Origin: Bacillota bacterium
Lineage (GTDB): Bacteria > Bacillota > Clostridia > Christensenellales > Aristaeellaceae
Direction: 5' to 3'
DNA: 17,809 bases
NCBI GenBank assembly: GCA_023392755.1
Contig: JAEWNM010000361.1
Coordinates: forward strand, 1 to 17,809
Of this stretch, positions 1 to 5,399 are shown in pieces. The first letter of the stretch is position 1, and every line of letters starts with the position of its first letter. Below the pieces are notes generated by a model. It was not told the DNA's origin, searched no databases, and worked only from the letters and a program-made list of their open reading frames with translations. Made by a program: the position numbers and the translations under genes.

Positions 1-88
1 CCCGCAGCATTTTCTCACCCCATTTTCTTTATGCTTTTATATTCGACGTTCTTGTGCCATCCTCCTTTTGGTTCTCTTACCCTTTCAC

Positions 89-126
89 AAAAAAACAGAC
101 CACCAACAGACTTTGTTGATGGTCTG
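89..126 (-). terminator. Rho-independent terminator
   Basis: Read on the minus strand, a 13-bp stem with one G-T type mismatch (positions 114-126 pairing with 96-108, 5-nt loop) is followed by a run of seven T (89-95). This is the canonical intrinsic terminator pattern. It lies downstream of the minus-strand promoter at 249-277 and the tRNA-like stretch at 173-225, so it would end that transcript at about 150 nt. It could also catch read-through from the minus-strand catabolic genes. Confidence 0.75.
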
Positions 127-127
127 A

Positions 128-144
128 CCGATGTCAAGCATCGG
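128..144 (-). other. Small hairpin upstream of terminator
   Basis: CCGATG and CATCGG form a perfect 6-bp stem with a 5-nt loop directly before the terminator hairpin. It would be an internal stem-loop of the putative small transcript. No function is known. Confidence 0.4.
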
Positions 145-172
145 TGAAACCTTTAATTTATCATGCTTTTTT

Positions 173-225
173 GGCTCTGGTTGGACTTTCTAGACCAGCG
201 CCATCAACCGCTCGGCCATCTCTCC
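173..225 (-). ncRNA. Serine-tRNA-like 5' half (tRNA remnant or tRNA-like small RNA)
   Basis: On the minus strand from 225 the sequence begins GGAGAGATGGCCGAGCGGTT, the typical 5' acceptor strand, U8 and D-arm of a bacterial serine tRNA. An anticodon-arm-like hairpin follows: CTGGT, a loop containing CTAGAAA (AGA in the anticodon place), then ACCAG. Five extra bases (GTCCA) sit between the normal loop and the 3' strand of the stem. The stem extends outward to GGC/GCC across one mismatch (202-194 with 181-173). No long variable arm, T-arm or 3' acceptor strand can be found afterwards, so it cannot make a normal tRNA. A good promoter lies 17-25 nt upstream and a terminator 50-80 nt downstream. 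It is either a truncated tRNA-Ser pseudogene or a tRNA-derived small RNA; I cannot decide between them. Confidence 0.5.
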
Positions 226-248
226 ATGTTTTAGAACCAGCGAAGGTG

Positions 249-277
249 AATATACCAAAGTTTTTGGGCAAAGTCAA
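249..277 (-). promoter_or_regulatory. Sigma-A-type promoter for the tRNA-like RNA
   Basis: On the minus strand TTGACT (277-272), exactly 17 bases, then TATATT (254-249). This is near-consensus for both boxes with ideal spacing. The predicted start near 242 is about 17 nt before the tRNA-like 5' end at 225, a normal leader for a tRNA gene. Confidence 0.7.
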
Positions 278-368
278 CGCCCATAGTGGCCGTTTTCGGT
301 CTTTATAAAGCATATAAAGCATCAGCGGCCTTTTGGGGCGGGGCATAGCATATGGCCTTCGCTAGTGC

Positions 369-387
369 TGGCCCTGGATCAGGGCCA
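369..387. other. Perfect 8-bp hairpin
   Basis: TGGCCCTG-GAT-CAGGGCCA is a perfect inverted repeat with a 3-nt loop. No T-run follows on either strand, so it is not an obvious terminator. It belongs to the hairpin-rich stretch 360-490, which has no supportable protein gene. Confidence 0.45.
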
Positions 388-456
388 TGAAAATGACAGC
401 CATGTAACCGCCCGTCCTGCTGAAAATTGGAGATACTCAAAGCTATACAAGTGATA

Positions 457-496
457 CCGCCATACGATGGCGGCTATGCGCATAGCCATGTTTTTT
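457..496. other. Overlapping hairpin and 16-bp palindrome with T-run
   Basis: CCGCCAT-ACG-ATGGCGG (457-473) is a perfect 7-bp hairpin. Its right arm overlaps the perfect 16-base palindrome GGCTATGCGCATAGCC (472-487). Six T follow at 491-496 on the plus strand, so the palindrome could act as a plus-strand terminator, but no plus-strand gene lies upstream. The two structures are mutually exclusive in RNA. Confidence 0.45.
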
Positions 497-623
497 AGAT
501 TGCGATCCGGCAGTCCCTGGTGGACAGAAGCACGCTTACGCCAAGTTCATTGACTTGGGTGACCTGCTCCCCTACCACCAATTCAACTTCCGCAGGATGC
601 TGCCTCGCAAAGATATGATCCTC
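495..623 (-). other. Open frame directly after the Gfo/Idh stop codon
   Basis: The minus frame of the upstream oxidoreductase stays open for 42 codons after its TGA, to a TAA at 495-497. The translation contains VELVVGEQVTQVNELGVSV and looks protein-like (alternating hydrophobic residues), but it has no ATG and no ribosome-binding site in the right place. The oxidoreductase already has the usual family length, so this is not needed to complete it. It may be chance or the eroded 3' end of another gene. I do not recognise it. Confidence 0.2.
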
Positions 624-1667
624 TCAGTATTCCACTTCCAGCCATCTGCCCTGCTTGTATGATTCCATCGCACTCACAATAACAGCCAGTGTATTATGCC
701 CGTCGCTGCCTGTGACAATCGGTGAACGGTTTTCCAAAATAGAGGCGATAAACTCATCAATTATCCCGCTTCGTACCTGCTTTGCGTTTGTGCTGATGGC
801 GCCCACGTTGTATTTTGCCGTGCTTCCGTCCCGCATCTCCAAAACAATATCATCTGCATAACCGCTGAAGATTTTCATCACCCCGGTTTTCCCATAGATA
901 AAGGTACTGTTATCCTCACATCCGTAATTTGTCCAGCTGACATGGATAATGCCTGGCAATCCGCCGTCCAGAAAGAACTGGCAGACGGCATTGTCTTCCA
1001 AACTGATCAGCTCGCCCTCCGGCGTATGCTTATCCAGCGTCATCATTGTTGCAAAAACGGTTTTGATTTCCTTGCCGGTCAAAAAACGGATCAGATCCAG
1101 CTTGTGCGCCCCCAAATCACCCAACACGCCAAAGCCTGCCTGCTGTTTGCTGAAAAACCAGGTAGAGGGCGTTCTGTCTATGCTCCAATGCTCCGGTCCC
1201 GCGTGCTTGAAGTTGCTCTGCAAAAACAAAACCTTGCCAATCGCGCCGGAAAGCAATAATTCCCGTGCTTTTTGGTGCGCGGCTACCATGCGTTGGTTAT
1301 GACCAATCATCAGCACTTTGCCCGATTCCTTTTGTGCCGCCGTCATAATCCTGCTCTCCTGAAGGGATTGGGCCATGGGCTTTTCGCACAATACATGCTT
1401 GCCGGCCCGCAGCGCGCGAACGGTCCAGTCGCAATGCGTATCGTTCGGGGAGCATATGCTGATAGCCTGCACCGTTGGGTCGGCCAGCATATCCTCGAAT
1501 GTATCGTATGCTGTCCCGCCATAAGCGGCACATAGCGCTGTGGCGCGTTGCGGATTTACATCGTAAAAGCCGCCGATCTCCGCCCGCGCGTTCTCATGAT
1601 ATTCCGGCGCATGGCGCTGCTGTGTGATCGAGCCGCAGCCGACAATTCCTACCTTGATTTTTTGCAT
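624..1667 (-). CDS. Gfo/Idh/MocA family oxidoreductase
   Basis: A 347-residue NAD(P)-dependent oxidoreductase, probably cytoplasmic, expected to oxidise or reduce a hydroxyl/keto group on a sugar, cyclitol or glycoside. The N-terminal Rossmann fold shows GIVGCGSI (residues 7-14). The family motif CEKPMA has the catalytic lysine at 96, and GDLGAHKLD (183-191) supplies the conserved Asp/His of the active site. The length is normal for the family. The start is the ATG at 1667, which places the glycine motif at the N terminus and is preceded by GAGGGTG. The frame is open further upstream to 1844, but that extension precedes the fold and has no ribosome-binding site. It is the last gene of the minus-strand catabolic set, separated from the TIM-barrel gene by 261 bases. 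Substrate unknown. Confidence 0.92.
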   Translation of the reverse strand: MQKIKVGIVGCGSITQQRHAPEYHENARAEIGGFYDVNPQRATALCAAYGGTAYDTFEDMLADPTVQAISICSPNDTHCDWTVRALRAGKHVLCEKPMAQSLQESRIMTAAQKESGKVLMIGHNQRMVAAHQKARELLLSGAIGKVLFLQSNFKHAGPEHWSIDRTPSTWFFSKQQAGFGVLGDLGAHKLDLIRFLTGKEIKTVFATMMTLDKHTPEGELISLEDNAVCQFFLDGGLPGIIHVSWTNYGCEDNSTFIYGKTGVMKIFSGYADDIVLEMRDGSTAKYNVGAISTNAKQVRSGIIDEFIASILENRSPIVTGSDGHNTLAVIVSAMESYKQGRWLEVEY

Positions 1668-1928
1668 GCCGCACCCTCTACCTTCCGTTCCCAAAGTTGT
1701 GCCGACAAAACATGAAAGGGCTGAGCCGTCTCCTGTCTCATGGCCGGCCCGCCGCCCGTTTACTCCTTGCCACGGCCAGAGCAATGCCGGTGACAAAAAA
1801 AGCTGCATCAACAGCCCGGCCATCAGTATAGGGATCAATGCCACAAATAGTCTTGCGGCATGCAGCGCGCTTTGGAAAGCCGGCGCAACCGCCGATGGTG
1901 TTTTGCACCGGCTATATACAGCTTTGCG
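1668..1928 (-). other. Intercistronic gap with an 11-bp hairpin
   Basis: The 261 bases between the TIM-barrel stop and the oxidoreductase start contain a strong hairpin at 1878-1913: AGCCGGCGCAA on the plus strand pairs with TTGCACCGGCT, with one wobble and a 14-nt loop. There is no proper T-run, so it may stabilise mRNA or attenuate rather than terminate. The frame of the downstream gene is open through 1668-1844 and encodes a hydrophobic stretch (MALIPILMAGLLMQLFLS) with no supporting start signal; another frame in the same bases is also open. I see no certain gene and no convincing promoter. Confidence 0.4.
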
Positions 1929-2768
1929 TCAGCGGATCGCAATGCCTTCCTCTCCGGCGATCCCGGCAACATAGGCATAGGCTGCGCGGTATTCCTCATT
2001 GGTTTGCATGTGCTCCAGCAAAACCGACATTCCCTTTGGCAAAAGCCTGTCCACACTGCGCAGGATATGCCTGTAATCCAATGTTCCCTGGCCGGGCGCG
2101 GTTTCGCGCAGAAGTACGGTAAAAGGCTGTTCCAGCACAATGTCTTTCGCGTGGCAGCTGATGATGCGGGGACCAAGCTTTCGCAGACACTCATCAATAA
2201 AATCGCTGGCAAACAAATAGCGCCGTGGGGAATTGATCATGTTCACAAAATCAAGATGCACGCCAAACATGGGCCGGTCGACATCCCGCAGCAATTGTAG
2301 GTATTCATCCGGGCCATCAGGCACCATCCAGGGCATGGGTTCGATGGTGTAATAGCAGCGGGTGGGCTTTACGGCGTCGATAATTTCGCGCACCGACTGC
2401 ACAATCGCGTCATAGGTGTCCGGCGCGTAGTTATCGGCATAGGCGCCATCCCATTGCGCCCCTCTTGAACCAACGATGTTCACGCAGCAAGGGATGCCCA
2501 TACGGTCTCCGAATGCCAATTGCGCTTTGGCAAATTCCATTGCCTCATGCCGCTCCCGGGCATCCGGGGAAAGCGGGTTTTTCCATACGCCAATTTCGGT
2601 AATGGTCACCCCGAGCCGTTCCGCCGCGGAAAAGTATGCACGTTCCGCGTCCCCGCCACAGTCATGCCGGACAGGGCAGGTGACCGCCGCAAAGCGTGAC
2701 GCGCGAAGCAGTTCACCAAAGTCCTCAGCGGATTGATACGGCCCGCAAATCGAACCGCCCAGCTTCAT
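1929..2768 (-). CDS. Sugar phosphate isomerase/epimerase-like TIM-barrel protein
   Basis: A 279-residue protein of the xylose-isomerase-like TIM-barrel superfamily (AP_endonuc_2 fold). Four metal ligands in the spacing of ketose 3-epimerases are visible: Glu143 (TIEPMPW), Asp173 (HLDFVN), His206 (SCHAKD) and Glu252 (LLEHMQT). Such proteins bind one divalent cation and epimerise or isomerise sugars and cyclitol ketones through an enediolate, or cleave activated keto-glycosides. The start is ATG 2768, with GGAGG 7 bases upstream (2776-2780); the 19 codons upstream in frame would overlap the preceding gene. It follows the SDR gene by 17 bases, so the two are co-transcribed. Next to a Gfo/Idh dehydrogenase it probably acts on a keto intermediate. 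The exact reaction is not determinable. Confidence 0.88.
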   Translation of the reverse strand: MKLGGSICGPYQSAEDFGELLRASRFAAVTCPVRHDCGGDAERAYFSAAERLGVTITEIGVWKNPLSPDARERHEAMEFAKAQLAFGDRMGIPCCVNIVGSRGAQWDGAYADNYAPDTYDAIVQSVREIIDAVKPTRCYYTIEPMPWMVPDGPDEYLQLLRDVDRPMFGVHLDFVNMINSPRRYLFASDFIDECLRKLGPRIISCHAKDIVLEQPFTVLLRETAPGQGTLDYRHILRSVDRLLPKGMSVLLEHMQTNEEYRAAYAYVAGIAGEEGIAIR

Positions 2769-2785
2769 TTGCAGCCCTCCCCGGG

Positions 2786-3481
2786 CTAAGCCTGCATAGG
2801 CTCGCCCTTGTAATTGATAAACCACTCCGCCCGGGAAACCGGCGTCGTGCCGGTCATCAGCTTGTAAAAGCCCTCCGCCGATTCCTCGGGCTCGATTTGC
2901 GCGGTAGTTCGCCCCATTTCGGTGTTCATGCGCCCGGGATGCACCGCGTAAAAGTCCACATCCTCCACCGCCGCGTTAAACAGCCCCGCCACCTTGGTGG
3001 CGGCTGTTTTGGATAGGCTGTAACACGGGATCCACGAGCCGTTATTTTTCACATTGGACCCTTCGGATGTAACGATGAAAACACCCGCGCCCGGACGCAT
3101 AACTGGGTAGAACTGCTTGCATACAATCACGGGCCCTACGGTATTGATGTCCAGCGTCCGGCGCAGATCGGGGACAACACAATCAGAAATCAGCGTAACG
3201 CGGTCGCTGGGCAGGATCACCCCGGCCACATGGCACAGGCTATCCACCTGGCCAAACCATTCCTTGCAAAGCAGTGCGCCCCGCGCGATCTCCTCTTCGT
3301 CGGTCACGTCGGCCTGAAACACGTGAAGCCGCCCTGCATGCTGCTTTTCCAGTTTTGCAAGAGCGGGCGGCGTGATGCGTTCTACCACGCCGGTGGCCAC
3401 ATCATGCCCTTCTTGTAGGAAGCGGGCCGTAAGCGCAAGTCCAAGGCCCTGGGTCGCGCCGATCACGACCACCTTCATCAT
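2786..3481 (-). CDS. Short-chain dehydrogenase/reductase (SDR)
   Basis: A 231-residue classical-type SDR. The cofactor loop GATQGLG is at residues 8-14, DINTVG supplies Asn113, catalytic Ser139 lies in VTSEGS, and the YxxxK pair is Tyr154/Lys158 (CYSLSK). HPGRMNT at 181-187 matches the usual PG motif after the active site. The common NNAG motif is replaced by HVAG (84-87). It should interconvert an alcohol and a ketone with NAD(P)H in the cytoplasm. The start is taken as ATG 3481 (an adjacent ATG lies at 3478) because GGGGGTGG stands 5 bases upstream. It begins 13 bases after the VOC gene stop and ends 17 bases before the TIM-barrel start, indicating one operon. Confidence 0.9.
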   Translation of the reverse strand: MMKVVVIGATQGLGLALTARFLQEGHDVATGVVERITPPALAKLEKQHAGRLHVFQADVTDEEEIARGALLCKEWFGQVDSLCHVAGVILPSDRVTLISDCVVPDLRRTLDINTVGPVIVCKQFYPVMRPGAGVFIVTSEGSNVKNNGSWIPCYSLSKTAATKVAGLFNAAVEDVDFYAVHPGRMNTEMGRTTAQIEPEESAEGFYKLMTGTTPVSRAEWFINYKGEPMQA

Positions 3482-3494
3482 TACGCCCACCCCC

Positions 3495-3962
3495 TTATTT
3501 GCGATAGTTTTCCAGCAGCTCCACCAGGCACTTCATATTCTTGGAAGCATCCATATAGGCATATTCTCCGCCGCCGTCGCCATATTTTCCGCGCTGCACG
3601 CAGGTCATGCCAAATTTCTCACAGGCCTGAATCTTCTCATCCATGCCTTTGACGCCAAACGCGATGTGGTGTATGCCCTCGCCGTGCTCATCAAGGAAAT
3701 CCTGCCAGGTACTCTTGACGCCGTTGGGCTGAATCAGCTCAATCTGTATCCCCGGTCCCACATCAAAAAACGCCATCCAGCAATTCGCATCTGGCGCGGG
3801 CTTCCCGTTTACGGTGGTGCCGGTTGTTTCAAATTTCCCGCCGTCAAAGTGCGGCGGCGGCGTCACGCCCAAAAATGCCGCGAATGTACGCTTCGATTCT
3901 TCGATATCCCGTACGATAAAACCCACCTGGGTCAGGATGTTGGTTTCAATAATGCCGGCCAT
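3495..3962 (-). CDS. VOC/glyoxalase-fold family protein
   Basis: A 155-residue vicinal-oxygen-chelate protein resembling the methylmalonyl-CoA epimerase/glyoxalase subgroup. Two beta-alpha-beta-beta-beta modules are visible. The first starts QVGFIVRDIEE (12-22). The second contains GEGIHHIAFGV (94-104), with the expected His ligand at 98/99 and the closing Glu148 in CLVELLE. Glu75 sits in IELIQP. The usual first metal ligand, His in an HIGI-like strand, is Gln12 here, so metal binding may be altered. RBS AAGAAGG lies 8 bases before ATG 3962. It lies 60 bases downstream of the LacI gene and 13 bases upstream of the SDR gene. It is a paralogue of the VOC protein at 9043-9492. It may isomerise or open a dicarbonyl or keto-sugar; substrate unknown. 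Confidence 0.88.
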   Translation of the reverse strand: MAGIIETNILTQVGFIVRDIEESKRTFAAFLGVTPPPHFDGGKFETTGTTVNGKPAPDANCWMAFFDVGPGIQIELIQPNGVKSTWQDFLDEHGEGIHHIAFGVKGMDEKIQACEKFGMTCVQRGKYGDGGGEYAYMDASKNMKCLVELLENYRK

Positions 3963-4022
3963 TGATACAACCTTCTTTCAATTTTTTCCTGGCTCCTTGG
4001 TTGCTGCTTTACGCATGCCGGG

Positions 4023-5075
4023 TCATTTCACATCCGGGCCGACCCGCATGCAGGATGCCCCCTCCACCAGTGTGCTTGGCAAAAACTCTGTGAGCAAAAC
4101 CCCCTCTTTTCCCTCGACGATGTCCACGGTGCGCGACACCAGCGAGCGGAAGATTTTTTCAAAATCAAACGCAAAGGTAGTCAGCGGCGGATTGACGAAA
4201 ACCGCTTTTTCATGACCGTCCATGCCGATGACTGATATATCCTGCGGAATGCGCAGGCCGGCCTCGGCCAAAGCGTCATAGACGCCGAAGGCCGCCGCAT
4301 CATTGTTTGCGCAAATGGCGGTAGGCCTCTCCCCGGGCAGAGCCAGCAGCTTCTTTGCGGCGATGTAGCCGTCCTCCTCGGTAACACCGGCACAGATCAT
4401 CCATTCCGGTCTGCAGTCGATCTTGCGTGCCTGCATGGCCTTGAGAAAACCGATATGCCGCGTGACACAGGAAAAGCGGTTCATGTTGCCGTCGATCACG
4501 GCAATCTTCCGATGCCCCAGCCCATACATATACTCGATTACCTTTTCCCCTGTATCGGTTTCAAAGTTGACTGAAACGCGGTTGGGCTCGTGCTTGTCAT
4601 AATGGTAATGGTCAAATACGCCCACAATTTTGCCGCGGGCGATCAGCTCCTCCAGCAAAGGATCATCATTGTCAACGCCGATAAAGATGCCGGCATCCAC
4701 GCGCTCCTGCATGAAGATGCGCTTCACCCAATCTATATTTTGCCTGTCGGTCAGATTGTCCACCAGGCATGTGAGCACAAGGTAGCCCAAAGAGGCCGCG
4801 CTTTCCGAAACATGCGCGAAAAAAGCGCTGCACTGTATGCTTTTGGCGATGCTGCCGCCGGATACCCAGATAAAGCCTATCGTTTTTGTTTTTTTGCCCA
4901 CCAGCAATTGCCCGGACAACAGCGGGTAATAGTCGTTTTCGGAAATCACGCGCATCACATGCTCGCGTGTTTCTTCCGGAACGTTGCTGTACCCGTTGAT
5001 CACCCGGCTGACAGTGCTTCTCGAGACACCGGCCAGTTTGGCAATTTCTGTGCTGTTAAGCTTTCCGTTACGCAT
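4023..5075 (-). CDS. LacI-family transcriptional regulator
   Basis: A 350-residue repressor. The N-terminal helix-turn-helix and hinge are plain: STEIAKLAGVSRSTVSRVIN (8-27) followed by YSNVPEETR, the standard LacI/GalR DNA-binding segment. The rest is a periplasmic-binding-protein-like effector domain starting near TKTIGFIW. This class binds a sugar or sugar derivative in the cytoplasm and releases DNA. It is divergent from the importer operon, and the intergenic region contains two CACGTG-centred operator candidates, one over the importer promoter and one downstream of its own promoter, suggesting repression of both arms and autoregulation. The start ATG 5075 follows a GGGGGAT ribosome-binding site. 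The VOC gene follows after 60 bases with no terminator, so it is probably the first gene of the catabolic operon. Confidence 0.93.
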   Translation of the reverse strand: MRNGKLNSTEIAKLAGVSRSTVSRVINGYSNVPEETREHVMRVISENDYYPLLSGQLLVGKKTKTIGFIWVSGGSIAKSIQCSAFFAHVSESAASLGYLVLTCLVDNLTDRQNIDWVKRIFMQERVDAGIFIGVDNDDPLLEELIARGKIVGVFDHYHYDKHEPNRVSVNFETDTGEKVIEYMYGLGHRKIAVIDGNMNRFSCVTRHIGFLKAMQARKIDCRPEWMICAGVTEEDGYIAAKKLLALPGERPTAICANNDAAAFGVYDALAEAGLRIPQDISVIGMDGHEKAVFVNPPLTTFAFDFEKIFRSLVSRTVDIVEGKEGVLLTEFLPSTLVEGASCMRVGPDVK

Positions 5076-5096
5076 TTATAATCCCCCGTCTGCACG

Positions 5097-5110
5097 TGAA
5101 CACGTGATTA
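5097..5110. promoter_or_regulatory. LacI-type operator O1
   Basis: TGAACACGTGATTA has one half matching TGAACACG and shares AACACGTG with the second site at 5263-5276; a further CACGTG lies just upstream at 5093-5098. It lies between the predicted lacI-family promoter and the lacI-family start codon, fitting autorepression. Inferred from palindrome and position only. Confidence 0.5.
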
Positions 5111-5128
5111 GCGTTACCTGCATTTTGG

Positions 5129-5157
5129 ATGCTATCATAAACACATTTTGATGTCAA
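5129..5157 (-). promoter_or_regulatory. Promoter of the LacI-family/catabolic operon
   Basis: On the minus strand TTGACA (5157-5152), a 17-base spacer, then TAGCAT (5134-5129). The -35 is perfect and the -10 matches four of six. It gives a leader of about 50 nt carrying operator O1. Confidence 0.6.
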
Positions 5158-5259
5158 GAATTATGTGCTATACCGGCATCAAATCCGTAGTATTTTGTGC
5201 AATTAGCTTATTTAAGCCCCTGAATCGAAAAAAATTTTTAGAATTTGGGAATTTTGCTA

Positions 5260-5288
5260 TTGAAAACACGTGTTCATTGTGATAATAT
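5260..5288 (+). promoter_or_regulatory. Promoter of the cluster A importer operon
   Basis: TTGAAA (5260-5265), 17 bases, TAATAT (5283-5288; GATAAT overlaps at 5281-5286). A/T-rich sequence at 5227-5257, with the palindrome AAAAATTTTT, could act as an UP element. The leader of about 105 nt contains a 6-bp hairpin (GCTGGC 5303-5308 with GCCAGC 5321-5326). Confidence 0.65.
5263..5276. promoter_or_regulatory. LacI-type operator O2 over the importer promoter
   Basis: AAAACACGTGTTCA contains the palindrome AACACGTGTT. Combined with O1 it gives the symmetrical consensus TGAACACGTGTTCA. It overlaps the -35 box and spacer of the importer promoter, the classic position for steric repression. The repressor is most likely the adjacent LacI-family protein. 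Confidence 0.6.
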
Positions 5289-5399
5289 GACCTCATCATA
5301 ACGCTGGCCGCACGATAAACGCCAGCTGCAGTTGCGGATTCAGCGCATCCCGGCCACCCGGTCCATTACTGTATGCGACACGAAAAGGAGGACGAACCC

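Noticed and set aside
161..346. 61-codon frame on the minus strand
   Set aside because: It runs across the promoter and the tRNA-Ser-like sequence; its C-terminal part is the translation of a tRNA 5' half, so it is not a protein gene.
5260..5276. Catabolite-responsive element (cre) at the importer promoter
   Set aside because: The sequence resembles a cre in outline but lacks the central CG in the correct place of the consensus; the CACGTG operator explanation fits better.
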